DNA of 40,489 nucleotides from Streptomyces sp. SID11385 (GCF_010548245.1 NZ_JAAGLR010000875.1:1-40489), one strand, 5' to 3'. Shown: positions 1 through 8,125, counted from the first letter of the stretch. The notes: generated by a model not told the origin, from the sequence alone. Program-made: numbers and translations.

Positions 1-31
<31 letters not shown>

Positions 32-39
32 AGCCCCAC

Positions 40-597
40 ATGGCGCGCGGCCACGGACGCATCCTCACCACCATCTGGGAAGACCCCGACTTCCTCGCGC
101 TCAGCGAGGCGGCACAACGCTTGTACTTCTTCCTCATCTCGCAGCCCAACCTCAGCCACGCCGGGCTGTTGCCGCTCACCGCGCGGCGCTGGGCATCGAC
201 GGCACGTGCGCTCACCGAAGACCTCGTACGCGAGCGCCTCGCCGTCCTCGACGCTGCCGGGTTCGTCGCCGTCGACCCCGACGACGAAGAGGTCTTCATC
301 GTCGACCACTTCACGCACCACGGCACCGGCCTCAACCCGCGGCTCGCCGCAGCCGCGTACGACGCCATCACGGTGTCCGCGTCGCCGCGCCTGCGGTCGC
401 TTGCCTCGATGCAGTTGGGCCTCGCTGTAGCGAAGTCTCCTGACACCGCGCCGCGCGGCGTGCGGGCTCTCGTCCTGGAGCGGGACGGCTGGCAGTGCCG
501 CCACTGCGGCTGGCAGCCCGGCGACCCCGTACCCGCCGCACCCACCGGCCGACCGCTCGCCCGCTGCCTGGAGCTCGATAAGGGGGCTCGGATCTGA
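40..597 (+). CDS. Phage replication-type winged-helix protein with truncated HNH tail
   Basis: 185 aa. Residues 1-110 resemble the winged-helix N-terminus of phage replication-initiation proteins (HGRILTTIWEDPDFLALSE, then a TxRRWAS helix and a VDHFTHHG segment). Residues 140-160 begin an HNH nuclease (RDGWQCRHCGW, first CxxC pair). The domain stops at LELD-KGARI, so the HNH histidines and the second CxxC pair are missing. The KGAR end resembles the RKGAR that normally follows the second cysteine pair, suggesting an in-frame internal deletion. GGAG lies 9 bases before the ATG. The stop overlaps the next start as TGATG, so the two are probably translationally coupled. A DNA-binding role is inferred; nuclease activity is unlikely. 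Confidence 0.75.
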   Translation: MARGHGRILTTIWEDPDFLALSEAAQRLYFFLISQPNLSHAGLLPLTARRWASTARALTEDLVRERLAVLDAAGFVAVDPDDEEVFIVDHFTHHGTGLNPRLAAAAYDAITVSASPRLRSLASMQLGLAVAKSPDTAPRGVRALVLERDGWQCRHCGWQPGDPVPAAPTGRPLARCLELDKGARI

Positions 598-1616
598 TGT
601 GGGTCCGGCTAGATGACCGCTTCCCCTCCCACCGCAAGATCGCCCTGCTGTCGGACGCGGCTTTCCGGCTTCACGTCTCGGCGCTGTGCTGGTCGGCCGA
701 GCACCTGACGGACGGCCGGATCGGCGACCGCGAGCTGCCGCTCGTCGCCCGGGTCCGCAGCCTGAAGGCCACCGCGCGTCGGCTGGAGGCGGCCGGGCTG
801 TGGCTGCGGCAGGAGGACGGGTGGCTGATCCACGACTACCTCGACTTCAACCCGTCGCGCGAGCAGGTCGCCGAGCAGCGGCGGAAGAGCGCGGCCCGTC
901 AGGAGGCGTACCGGCGCCGCCACCAGACCGCGCCCCCGGAACCGGCCGAGCCCCACGAGCCGGTCGAGCCCCAGGAACTCCGCGAGCCGGGCGAGCGCCC
1001 TGAGCCCCCTGAGCCGCCTGAGCCGGGTGACATCGCGCCCCGTGACGGAGGTACTGACGGCGTCAGTAACGGCGTTACGGGCGAGCCCCCCGAGACCGGG
1101 AAATGCACGACGGCGACACGACGGCGACACGACGGCGACACGAGCGCGCAGCGAAATTGCATCAACGAATCGCAAAACGCGCAGGTCAGCGAGTTGCGTG
1201 ACGGCGTTACTGACAGCGCCCCGTCCCCCACCCCTACCCCTACCTATGTGGCTGACGTAGTAGAGCTCTCTACAGGTAGGGAACATCCCGAGCCGCTGCC
1301 GCTCACTCCGATCGAGATCGACGGCTTCCGGCTCACCGACGCCATGCGCCGCTGGGCCACCCAGACCTACCCCGACGTTCCCCTCGACCACGAGACCCAG
1401 AAGTTCGTCTGGCACTGGCAGGGCAAGGGCACCCGCCACCCGAACTGGTACACCGCCTGGCAGAAATGGATCGCCAACGCCAACCAGTACCTCCACCGTG
1501 CTCCCGCCCGTACGCGCGAGCACGGCCCGCATCTCCCTTCCGGCGACGCCCGGCAGATGGAGCACCAGGCCCTCATCGCGCAGATGCGCGCTCTGGAGCA
1601 GGAGGCCGGGCGATGA
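597..1616 (+). CDS. Phage replication initiator-like protein (DnaD/O-like)
   Basis: 339 aa. The N-terminus (1-110: WVRLDDRFPSHRKI, LSDAAFRLHVSALCW, then RQEAYRRRHQ) is the winged-helix domain common in actinophage replication proteins and is related to the preceding gene. Residues 110-140 are a proline-glutamate-rich linker (repeated EPPEPP-like units). The C-terminus (about 235-330) has an aromatic-rich helical segment (FVWHWQGKGTRHPNWYTAWQKWI) typical of DnaT/DnaD-type replisome loaders. The linker-coding DNA holds short direct and inverted repeats that could be the replication origin. Inferred role: origin recognition and helicase loading. It overlaps the next gene by ATGA. Confidence 0.75.
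   Translation: MWVRLDDRFPSHRKIALLSDAAFRLHVSALCWSAEHLTDGRIGDRELPLVARVRSLKATARRLEAAGLWLRQEDGWLIHDYLDFNPSREQVAEQRRKSAARQEAYRRRHQTAPPEPAEPHEPVEPQELREPGERPEPPEPPEPGDIAPRDGGTDGVSNGVTGEPPETGKCTTATRRRHDGDTSAQRNCINESQNAQVSELRDGVTDSAPSPTPTPTYVADVVELSTGREHPEPLPLTPIEIDGFRLTDAMRRWATQTYPDVPLDHETQKFVWHWQGKGTRHPNWYTAWQKWIANANQYLHRAPARTREHGPHLPSGDARQMEHQALIAQMRALEQEAGR
1041..1218. other. Candidate phage replication origin (iteron cluster inside the initiator gene)
   Basis: Three copies of a motif near CGTTACTGAC occur: direct at 1041-1062 and 1196-1218, inverted at 1061-1079. Between them lies a perfect threefold tandem repeat of the 11-mer CGACGGCGACA (1108-1140) and a locally AT-richer stretch (about 1150-1180, GCGAAATTGCATCAACG). 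This layout resembles lambdoid phages, where the origin lies inside gene O. Repeats are seen directly; origin function is inferred. Confidence 0.5.
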
Positions 1617-2290
1617 CGCTGTCCGAGGCGACGGAACTCCTCGCCTACCTGAGCCGGTTCGACAACCGGCGCCCGTCCGCCGCCGCGTCCGAGGCGTGGT
1701 CGCGGGCTCTCGCCGACGTGCCCCTCGACGCCGACACGAAGGCCGCGGTCGACGCCTTCTACGGCTCCATCCCCCTCGGCGGCGAGGGCTACCAAGCAGA
1801 CCGCAGCCGCTGGATGCAACCGCACCACCTGCGCTACCACCGCCAGCAGATCCGCAAGGCCCGCGCTGACCAGGCCCCGCCCTACACCGGCGTCGGAGGC
1901 GACGTCCGCCAGGAGCTGGTCGCCGCGCGGCAGCACGCCGCCGCAGCAGCCTCCGGACGCCTCCCGCCCGCGCCGGCGCTTCCCCCGCCCGGAGACCAGC
2001 CCCGCTTCGAGACCACCACCCGCGGCGCCGCCCTCGTACGCGCCGCCGCCCGCGTCCCCTCCCGCCGCCCCGAACTCAACGCTCCATGCCCCTACTGCCG
2101 GGCGAAGGCAGGCGCCCCGTGCCGCAACCGGCGCGGCCCCCTCGGCACCGTCCACGACGTCCGTCTGCGCGCCGCCCAAGATCTCGCCGACGGCCGCATC
2201 CCGCCCTCCGCCGACCAGCTCGCCGCCGAGATGGAGCAGCGCCGCGCCGCCTCCGCCGCCGCCCTCACCACCCGCAAGGACCCCGCATGA
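1613..2290 (+). CDS. Zinc-motif protein of replication operon
   Basis: 225 aa, function not recognised. The ATG at 1613 is chosen over upstream starts because it overlaps the previous stop as ATGA. The N-terminal half is helical (MTLSEATELLAYLSRFDNRRP), followed by a charged Ala/Pro-rich middle. At about residues 158-185 lies CPYCRAKAGAPCRNRRG followed by H-DVR. This CxxC-x6-C-H arrangement is shared with the 55-aa protein at 10807 (CPACGARPGELC). It lies in an overlapping four-gene replication operon, so a DNA-replication accessory role is plausible. Confidence 0.75.
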   Translation: MTLSEATELLAYLSRFDNRRPSAAASEAWSRALADVPLDADTKAAVDAFYGSIPLGGEGYQADRSRWMQPHHLRYHRQQIRKARADQAPPYTGVGGDVRQELVAARQHAAAAASGRLPPAPALPPPGDQPRFETTTRGAALVRAAARVPSRRPELNAPCPYCRAKAGAPCRNRRGPLGTVHDVRLRAAQDLADGRIPPSADQLAAEMEQRRAASAAALTTRKDPA

Positions 2291-2877
2291 CCACGAAGCC
2301 CCGAAGCCGCCCCCACCCGCAGCGCGACGAGATCCTGCGGCTGCTCACCGAAGGGCTCAGCGCCGCCGAAGTCGCACGGCGCCTGCGCGCCGACCGCGCC
2401 TCGGTCCGCGCCATCCGCCGCGCGGCCGGGCTGCCCGCCTACGAGAAGCCCCCGCCGCCGACCCTGGAGGAGAAGTGGCAGGCCCGCGTCCACCCCCTCG
2501 ACGGAGGCCACCTGGAGTGGCTCGGCGAGCGCGCACGCGGCGCCACCCCCGTCATGCGCTCCCGGGGGAAGTCCGTCAGCCCGCTCGCGATCGCTTTCAG
2601 GATGCGCACCGGCCGGGAACCGGTCGGTCAGGTCCGCGCCGAGTGCGACGTCCCGTACTGCGTCGCCCCGGACTGTGTCGAGGACGAGCCCGGCCGCCTG
2701 CGCATCCGCGAGCAGCTGCGCTACCTCAAGGGCACCGCCGAGCGACCGCCGTTCTGCGTGCACGGTCACGACCAGGCCGTCCACGGCCGGTACGAGCGGG
2801 ACGGCACGGCCTACTGCCACGAGTGCAAGGTCGCCCAGCGAGCAGCTCGCGCCACCGTCGCCGAGCAGCTCTCGTGA
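2287..2877 (+). CDS. Helix-turn-helix protein with degenerate HNH-like zinc domain
   Basis: 196 aa. Residues 8-45 form a resolvase-like helix-turn-helix (RDEILRLLTEGLSAAEVARRLRADRASVRAIRRAAGL). The middle (about 100-140: IAFRMRTGREPVGQVRAECDVPYCVAPDCVED) resembles the HNH-type fold in which phage nucleases read a Cys pair followed by a Cys-His pair, but the catalytic histidines are unclear. The end has CVHGHD and CHECK, a further zinc site. It overlaps the previous gene by ATGA. Inferred role: DNA binding, possibly nuclease-derived. Confidence 0.75.
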   Translation: MTTKPRSRPHPQRDEILRLLTEGLSAAEVARRLRADRASVRAIRRAAGLPAYEKPPPPTLEEKWQARVHPLDGGHLEWLGERARGATPVMRSRGKSVSPLAIAFRMRTGREPVGQVRAECDVPYCVAPDCVEDEPGRLRIREQLRYLKGTAERPPFCVHGHDQAVHGRYERDGTAYCHECKVAQRAARATVAEQLS

Positions 2878-3067
2878 GGGGGATCAGGAGGCAGCCGACC
2901 GCCTCACGGCCCCGACAGACCCGCTGCGCGCACCCCTACGGCCCGCGCAGCCCCCAGCGGCCCACGGGCGCCCGGATACGCACGCTCGCCCTTCCACGGG
3001 CCCCGTACGGGACGCCCCCGCTCCCGGCCGCAACGACCGGTGCGACAACCACCCCCAGGAGGAAACC

Positions 3068-3505
3068 GTGCTCGCCACCACCGCCCGGACACTACAGACA
3101 CAACCTCCGGACGCCCTGCCCGGACACACCCCGGACGCCCCCGCCGAACCCCGGACACCCCTCCACGACGACGCGCTGACCAGCCCGGACACCGCCCGGA
3201 CACGCACCGGACACGCGCCCGGCGGACACCGGACACCCCGTCAGCTCGCCGCCCGGCGCGCCATCGACCGCGCCTTCGACCTCCCCGGCGACGACGACCC
3301 CACCGCCCTCACCGCGCTCGCCGACCGGATCGAAGACGCACTGCGCACCGTCCCCGTGCACCTCGGCCCGAACGCCCTCGCCCTCCTCCACCACGGTCAC
3401 ACCGTCCCGCTCTCCGGCGGCGAGTACGCAGCCCTCGCCCTCGCCGCCGCGCAAACACTCCTCGCAGACCCCCAACAGCCCCCGCACCTGAAAGCCCGCC
3501 CATGA
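3068..3505 (+). CDS. Hypothetical protein with repeat-rich N-terminus
   Basis: 145 aa. The GTG start is supported by AGGAGG just upstream (3058-3063). Codons for residues 5-60 are built from about eight copies of CCGGACAC, giving Thr/Pro/His/Asp-rich low complexity and forcing otherwise rare ACA codons. The C-terminal half (65-140: RQLAARRAIDRAFDLPGDD through EYAALALAAAQTLLADP) is a normal helical domain of unknown function. The 190-bp gap before it (2878-3067) holds no gene I can support. The stop overlaps the next ATG. Confidence 0.65.
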   Translation: MLATTARTLQTQPPDALPGHTPDAPAEPRTPLHDDALTSPDTARTRTGHAPGGHRTPRQLAARRAIDRAFDLPGDDDPTALTALADRIEDALRTVPVHLGPNALALLHHGHTVPLSGGEYAALALAAAQTLLADPQQPPHLKARP

Positions 3506-4011
3506 TCACCGCCGAAGCCACCGTCGTCCTCGACGGCATCCGCTACACCAGCCGCGCCCTCCTCGACGACACCCTCGCCAACCACCCCGAAGCCCGCGCC
3601 CACCTGCGCCACGACGCCGAGCGCCAGCTCATCGCGCTGATCACCCGGGAACTTCCCGTCACCGTCACCCTCACCGACGGCTCGACCGAGGAACCCCCGC
3701 GTCCACCCCACCACGGGCACACCCACAGCCTCCCCGACCCCACCAGCGGCCTCACAGCCTGCTGCGCCCAGGACCCCCTCAACCTGCCGCTCGGCGACCG
3801 CATCACCACCGAGATCCCGTCCACCTGCCCGGCCAGCACCCTCCAGCACGCCGCCGACCGGCTCATGCAGCCCGGCCCCATCCCCGTCGGCACCCGCTGC
3901 GAGCTGTACGACACCTTCACCGAAGCCGCCCGCCTCGCCCGCGCCACCAAGACCACCGACCACCGCCTCCTCCAGCTCGCCCGCACCCTCATCCCCGCCA
4001 AGGAGAACTGA
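3502..4011 (+). CDS. Hypothetical phage protein
   Basis: 169 aa, no family recognised. ATG at 3502 overlaps the previous gene by four bases. The N-terminus forms a beta-alpha start (ITAEATVVLDGIRYTSRALLDDTLA). The centre carries HHGHTHSLPD and a CC pair, and the C-terminus is helical (YDTFTEAARLARATKTTDHRLLQLARTLI). It is part of the tight 3068-4832 gene run. Cytoplasmic; no signal or membrane segment. Confidence 0.65.
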   Translation: MITAEATVVLDGIRYTSRALLDDTLANHPEARAHLRHDAERQLIALITRELPVTVTLTDGSTEEPPRPPHHGHTHSLPDPTSGLTACCAQDPLNLPLGDRITTEIPSTCPASTLQHAADRLMQPGPIPVGTRCELYDTFTEAARLARATKTTDHRLLQLARTLIPAKEN

Positions 4012-4475
4012 TGGGATGGTCCAGCGCCACCACCGTCTTCACGCCCATCGCCCAAGCCCTCATCGACGCCGGCACCGACGACGCCACCAAGCGCCGCGTC
4101 CTCGCCGGCCTCATCCGCGGCCTCCAGCAAGGCGACTGGGACACCGAAGACGAAGCACTCGAAGACCTCCTCCACGACCCCGCCACGGTCCTCGCCTTCG
4201 CCGACTGCGGCGTCCACCTCCCCGACCGCCGGTGCTGCCGCGCCGTCCTCGCCTCCGACCCCCGCCAGCACATCAAGGCCATGCGCAGCGGCGACGTGCC
4301 CGAAGCCGAGATCGACCAGGCCCTCGACGACTACGCCCACCAGCTCGCCGACCGCCAGCGCGAACACCTGCGAAGCGAGGGATACGACACCGGATGCGTC
4401 TGCGGCGGATGCACCGCGTGCCTCGTCACCGAGGTCATCACGCTCATCGACCCGACCGCGCCGGGCGAGGGGTGA
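4011..4475 (+). CDS. Hypothetical protein with C-terminal Cys cluster
   Basis: 154 aa, unknown. The start overlaps the previous stop (TGATG). The N-terminal 100 residues are acidic and helical (DDATKRRVLAGLIRGLQQGDWDTEDEALEDLL). The C-terminus has CVCGGCTACL (about 130-139), four cysteines that could hold one metal. No catalytic signature. Its place in a coupled operon with other small unknowns suggests an early accessory role. Confidence 0.65.
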   Translation: MGWSSATTVFTPIAQALIDAGTDDATKRRVLAGLIRGLQQGDWDTEDEALEDLLHDPATVLAFADCGVHLPDRRCCRAVLASDPRQHIKAMRSGDVPEAEIDQALDDYAHQLADRQREHLRSEGYDTGCVCGGCTACLVTEVITLIDPTAPGEG

Positions 4476-4478
4476 CCC

Positions 4479-4832
4479 GTGGGCTTCTCCCAGACCGCCT
4501 TCATCGCCTACGGGATCGAGGCGCCCGACGACCGCCTGACCCCAGCGCAGCTAGCCCGCCGGCTCAAGGCGGACCTGCCCGGCCTGAAGACCCGCCTCAG
4601 TGCTCCCGAGGTCGACTGGCTCCAGGCCGGCGACTACGACCAGGACTGGACGTTCCTCGTGACCGAGCACGAGCAGATCGAGCTGGGCCGCTACGGGTGC
4701 GTACACCTCGACGCGAACCGCGGGCGGTACGAGGAGTGGGACCGGCAGCTCATCGCTGTGTGGTCGGCGCTTCGCGGTGGTGGAGCGCCGCAGGGCCGGC
4801 CGGGGTGGGTGTGTGTGCCGGATCTGTCGTGA
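4479..4832 (+). CDS. Hypothetical phage protein
   Basis: 117 aa, GTG start three bases after the previous stop. The sequence begins MGFSQTAFIAYGIEAPDD and contains WLQAGDYDQDWTFLVTEHEQIELGRYG, a soluble alpha/beta pattern of the kind seen in small actinophage early proteins. No domain identified. It ends 58 bp before the first operator/promoter cluster, so it probably closes the preceding operon. Confidence 0.65.
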   Translation: MGFSQTAFIAYGIEAPDDRLTPAQLARRLKADLPGLKTRLSAPEVDWLQAGDYDQDWTFLVTEHEQIELGRYGCVHLDANRGRYEEWDRQLIAVWSALRGGGAPQGRPGWVCVPDLS

Positions 4833-4878
4833 GGCCGGGAGAACGGCAGCCCGCAGGAACGGGACACGACACCCACTT

Positions 4879-4932
4879 ATGCCTAATTGGTTTGCATTGC
4901 ATAGCGAGTAGACATAGTCTTCTCACTAGGCA
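4879..4932 (+). promoter_or_regulatory. Regulated promoter P1 with three in-phase 18-bp operators
   Basis: The -35 TTTGCA (4891-4896) and -10 TAGTCT (4915-4920) are separated by exactly 18 bp, TTGCATAGCGAGTAGACA. Related 18-mers sit directly upstream (4879-4896, ATGCCTAATTGGTTTGCA) and downstream (4915-4932, ending CTAGGCA). Nearly the same core recurs at 19453. A repressor bound here would occlude polymerase. It drives the gene at 4968. Confidence 0.75.
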
Positions 4933-4967
4933 ACGCGCTACACCCGGCAATCAACAGGAGGCATGTC

Positions 4968-5411
4968 ATGGACTTCAAGGACGCCTACGCCCGGCTCGAC
5001 GCGAGCATGACTTGCCCGGCCTGGACCTACGCCAGCACCAGCGGCACCACCCTCACCATTCAGGCATCCGCCTTCCCGGCGGACCCCGACGAGGGGCAGA
5101 TCGACGTCACCCTCACCACCAAGGCGCAACGGGTGCAGATCTCGATCCCCACCCCAGACGTGCCCACGGTCCTCGCCCTCCTCACGCAGGCGGGCGCGGA
5201 ACCCACCACTTGGCACGACCTGACCACGCTGTCCCTCAGCGCCATCGCAGAGCCCGGAGGCCCCCTTCTCCTCTCCGTCACCGGCTGGGACCTCGCAGCC
5301 CCCGAGTGGCCGGAGAAGACCGCCGACGTCCTCATCGACGCCCCCGCCCGGCAGCACATGCTCTCCGCCATGCAGCGCGCCCTCGACATGGCGCGCGCCT
5401 GGGAAGAGTGA
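4968..5411 (+). CDS. Hypothetical protein, first gene of P1 operon
   Basis: 147 aa, unknown function. ATG with an AGGAGG-type site eight bases upstream. It starts MDFKDAYARLDASMTCPAWTYAS and is rich in beta-strand patterns with alternating Thr/Val (VTLTTKAQRVQISIPTPDV, LLLSVTGWDL). Ends with an amphipathic helix. No signal peptide. Being first after an operator-controlled promoter, it is likely silent in the repressed state. A terminator-like hairpin follows. Confidence 0.7.
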   Translation: MDFKDAYARLDASMTCPAWTYASTSGTTLTIQASAFPADPDEGQIDVTLTTKAQRVQISIPTPDVPTVLALLTQAGAEPTTWHDLTTLSLSAIAEPGGPLLLSVTGWDLAAPEWPEKTADVLIDAPARQHMLSAMQRALDMARAWEE

Positions 5412-5445
5412 CTGCCCATCCCGTCCGGGTCTACCTCTAGTCCGC

Positions 5446-5477
5446 CCGGCGGGGCGACGCCCACCTCGCCCCGCCGG
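5446..5477 (+). terminator. Strong hairpin after 4968 gene
   Basis: Perfect 11-bp stem CCGGCGGGGCG / CGCCCCGCCGG with a 10-base loop. No U tract, as is common for actinomycete terminators. It lies between a stop and the ribosome binding site of the 5503 gene, so it may attenuate rather than end transcription. Confidence 0.55.
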
Positions 5478-5502
5478 CGGCCCACCACTTCTGGAGCCAG
5501 CC

Positions 5503-5823
5503 ATGCAGCACTCCTTGTCCACCAACGCCGGACCGATCACCGTCGAGGCCACCGAGCCCGTACCCGGCCTCCGCGTCTTCGAGACCCCGCCGGGGGTCTC
5601 CCCCCTGTCGTCGCACCGCTGGGTCCTCGCCCACCACGACAGTGCCGCCCTCGCCAGCTTCGAGACCGAGGCCGCCGCGACCGAGGCCGCCCACGCCGTG
5701 GCGCCCCTCGCCGACTGGACGCGCGCCTCCATGACGGCGGCCCAGGAGATCAGTTTCGGCGGGAGCGTGGAGCGCCTGACCGTGCTGCTCACCGCGCACG
5801 GCGGCGCCCACCCCAACGCCTAA
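5503..5823 (+). CDS. Hypothetical protein
   Basis: 106 aa. ATG with GGAG 8 bases upstream. Contains VTVEA-type strands and an acidic Ala-rich helix (ALASFETEAAATEAAHAVAPLADW) reminiscent of the small domain that appears in the 8126 and 10971 proteins, where an aligned AAxxHC helix follows a strand. No known family recognised. Confidence 0.6.
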   Translation: MQHSLSTNAGPITVEATEPVPGLRVFETPPGVSPLSSHRWVLAHHDSAALASFETEAAATEAAHAVAPLADWTRASMTAAQEISFGGSVERLTVLLTAHGGAHPNA

Positions 5824-5842
5824 CTGCTCCGAAAGGACCCGC

Positions 5843-6001
5843 ATGAGCACCATCCGCCTGACCTGCCACACGACCGCCAGTGCCGCCGCCGTCGTCGCCG
5901 ACTACTTCGACAAGCGCTGGCCCCTCGACATCGCCGAGTGGGCGAGCGACCAGGGCCACGCCTCCGACGCCCACGCCGCCCGCGCCCTCGCCCAGATCTG
6001 A
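5843..6001 (+). CDS. Small hypothetical protein (52 aa)
   Basis: ATG preceded by GAAAGGA. It encodes a compact helical peptide (MSTIRLTCHTT, then VVADYFDKRWPLDIAEWASDQGH). It follows the 5823 stop by 19 bases and precedes the next start by 20, so it fits the operon rhythm. Function unknown. Confidence 0.55.
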   Translation: MSTIRLTCHTTASAAAVVADYFDKRWPLDIAEWASDQGHASDAHAARALAQI

Positions 6002-6021
6002 CCGAGACTGAAAGAGCGTTC

Positions 6022-6192
6022 ATGTTCAGCAGCGAAAAGTCCCCGGCCGACGAGAAGAACTCCGCCGAGCGGCGGCACCGCGCGAAGCGCGACCCCGACC
6101 GGTACCTCGCGGGTCAGCGCTGGGAGGACGCGGACCGCGCACGCGAGCGCGGCGCCCCGGCCCCGGCCCAGCGCCGGCGCTGGTTCGGCTGA
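6022..6192 (+). CDS. Small highly basic/charged protein (56 aa)
   Basis: ATG at 6022 with a GAAAGAG element upstream. The protein (MFSSEKSPADEKNSAERRHRAKRD through APAQRRRWFG) is strongly charged and probably disordered, with an Arg-rich C-terminus that could bind nucleic acid. The next gene begins 4 bases after its stop. Function unknown. Confidence 0.55.
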   Translation: MFSSEKSPADEKNSAERRHRAKRDPDRYLAGQRWEDADRARERGAPAPAQRRRWFG

Positions 6193-6196
6193 CAAC

Positions 6197-6877
6197 ATGC
6201 CCAGCCGCCCGTACGTCGCGTCAGCTGCCTTCTGGCACTTCGCCGCCGTGACGCCCGCAGATCCCGTTGCGGAGGCCGACCGCCGCACATCGCTCGCCGA
6301 CGCGCGCACCGGGATCTGCCTCGCGGCCGGCGCCAATCCCGCTGACGTCGACCCGGCGACCGGGTACAACCTGTCGCGCCACGCGTACGAGACCGCCCGC
6401 GCCTCGTGGCTGGCACACATCGAGCACCACGGCCTCACCGCGCACCGCCGCCTGCGGCTGGACCAAGCCTGCAACCTCTGGGCCGCCCGGCGGCCCCGCT
6501 TCGTCGCGGGCGACGACTGGACGGCACGGGCTTCCGCGCTGCACCGCAAGTACCAGGCGAGCAGGGGCCCCTGCGGCGACGCCTGCGAGATCTGCACCCC
6601 GAAGGAGCCCCACGCGATGGCTGACACCACCGAGCCCTACTGCCGTGGCGACCGGTGCGCCGACTGCGAGCCCCCCGCCCCCGACGACGTCCACGGCGAG
6701 GACGACTGCTGCGAGGCCACCTGCGGCCTGTGCCCGCGTGTCAGGGCCCACGGAAACTGCTTCCTCCGCCGAGGCAGCGAGGACGACAGCAAGTCGTGCG
6801 ACCAGCACGGCGAAGGCTGGCTGTCCCCCCGTAGTCCCGAAGCCGAGCACGCCTACCAGATCCTCCGCAACACCTGA
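6197..6877 (+). CDS. Cysteine-rich hypothetical protein
   Basis: 226 aa. The N-terminal 120 residues are helical (YNLSRHAYETARASWLAHIEHHGLTAHRRLRLDQACNLWAARR). The C-terminal half is very rich in cysteine (CGDACEICTP, CRGDRCADCE, CCEATCGLCPR, SCDQHGEGW), enough for two or three zinc sites. No family recognised; an N-terminal adaptor plus zinc-binding C-terminus is the simplest reading. Confidence 0.65.
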   Translation: MPSRPYVASAAFWHFAAVTPADPVAEADRRTSLADARTGICLAAGANPADVDPATGYNLSRHAYETARASWLAHIEHHGLTAHRRLRLDQACNLWAARRPRFVAGDDWTARASALHRKYQASRGPCGDACEICTPKEPHAMADTTEPYCRGDRCADCEPPAPDDVHGEDDCCEATCGLCPRVRAHGNCFLRRGSEDDSKSCDQHGEGWLSPRSPEAEHAYQILRNT

Positions 6878-6892
6878 CCGAGAGAGCACACG

Positions 6893-7912
6893 ATGACGCT
6901 GAACGAACTGATCGAGGCTCTGCGCGCCGTCGACCCGACCACGGTCGTCGAGCGCGGGTTCCACCACCCGCACAGTTACAGGGGGTTCTACGAGGAGCTG
7001 GCCTTCGAGCCGACCGGCCGGACCACGGTCGGAGAGATGCTGGCCGCCGCGCTCGACGCGCACGGCACGACCTACGTGGGCTGGAAGGGTGGGGAGTACA
7101 TCACGATGCACGGCGGCTCGCTGTGCTGGCTCGCCTTGGAGGGGAGCGCGGGCGGTGAGGAAATCACGGCCGAGTTGCTGACCGAGCTGCTCGCGGACGT
7201 GGTGCGGTCGGCGGCCGAGACACCCACGGGGCCGCCTGGAACCCGCGCCTTCACCCGCGATCAGCTCGCCGACATTGGCGTGCCGTTCGAGCTGGACGGC
7301 GACGAGGGGACCGCTCAGGAGCTGTCCAACCGGATCGTGGGAAGCGAGCGGTGGACGGACGTCCGCGAGCTGGTGTTCCGCGCTCCCGACGACGGCCTCG
7401 CCTACCGGGTCACCTACGAGGTGGGATCGACCGAGAGCGTGGACGGCGTCGAGCCGTTCCATCGTGCGGGCCCTGTCGTCTTCGCCGAGCACGTTGAGGA
7501 GCGCGCGGTCGTGACGCGCGAGTGGCGGCCGGCCGTGGAGCGGCCCGCGCGCGGCCGGGAGGTGTCCCGGGCGCTCACGGAGGTGCGTACCGTCCTGTCC
7601 CGCGCCGAGAGCGCGCTCCTCGGCGACGGGCCTACGGAGTACCTGTACGAGAGCGACGGGCGCGGCCTTCTCATGGACGCGGCCGGGGAGTGGGTGGCCG
7701 CGTACGACCCGGAGCACGAGGAGATCAACGCGGCGCTCCAGGACGTGATCGCGCTGCTCGGGCCGTGGCAGCGGACCGGCCGCCCGAAGGGCACCGAGCA
7801 GCAGCGGCAGGCCGCGCTCAAGGGTGTGCCGTGCGCGTGCGGGCGCCTCTGGGCGGGGCGGGTCGCCACCGGGCACAGCCAGCACGGCGCGCGGTGCGCC
7901 GCCACCGAGTAA
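6893..7912 (+). CDS. Two-domain phage protein sharing a module with the 13803 product
   Basis: 339 aa. Residues 1-105 (MTLNELIEALRAVDP, HPHSYRGFYEELAFEP, TVGEMLAAALD, YVGWKGGEYITMH) form a domain I associate with small actinophage proteins of unknown function. Residues about 118-215 begin FTRDQLADIGVP and match the start of the 13803 protein (FTVSELDDLGVP), including a LVFRAPDDGLAYRVTYEV / RVIFVAPDGRTYAVEYE strand pair. The end has CACGRLWAG and a His-Cys pair, possibly zinc. It looks like a fusion of two mobile phage modules. Function unknown. Confidence 0.7.
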   Translation: MTLNELIEALRAVDPTTVVERGFHHPHSYRGFYEELAFEPTGRTTVGEMLAAALDAHGTTYVGWKGGEYITMHGGSLCWLALEGSAGGEEITAELLTELLADVVRSAAETPTGPPGTRAFTRDQLADIGVPFELDGDEGTAQELSNRIVGSERWTDVRELVFRAPDDGLAYRVTYEVGSTESVDGVEPFHRAGPVVFAEHVEERAVVTREWRPAVERPARGREVSRALTEVRTVLSRAESALLGDGPTEYLYESDGRGLLMDAAGEWVAAYDPEHEEINAALQDVIALLGPWQRTGRPKGTEQQRQAALKGVPCACGRLWAGRVATGHSQHGARCAATE

Positions 7913-8125
7913 CTTCCGCCACATTCACCGCAATTCGACGCGGGCTCGCTCGGCGACCTGACATGCTGTCACCAGCCGTGCACCGCACGACACCCCCCAC
8001 TGGCGCGTGCGTCCTACCGCGCCCGGGCGAGCGCCAGGCCGTGAAGCCCCACCGGCCCGCTCGCCCCTCCCGGCCGCCGAATCCGCGCGGCCAGCCTTCC
8101 CGCAAGCACGTCTTGGGAGACCCCC

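Noticed and set aside
2874..3179. Frame beginning GTG at 2874 overlapping the previous stop
   Set aside because: It is Pro/Thr/Arg low complexity and conflicts with the better supported 3068 gene in another frame.
6221..7924. Long minus-strand open frame (567 codons)
   Set aside because: It is the antisense shadow of the 6197 and 6893 genes; it has no ribosome site and no recognisable domain.
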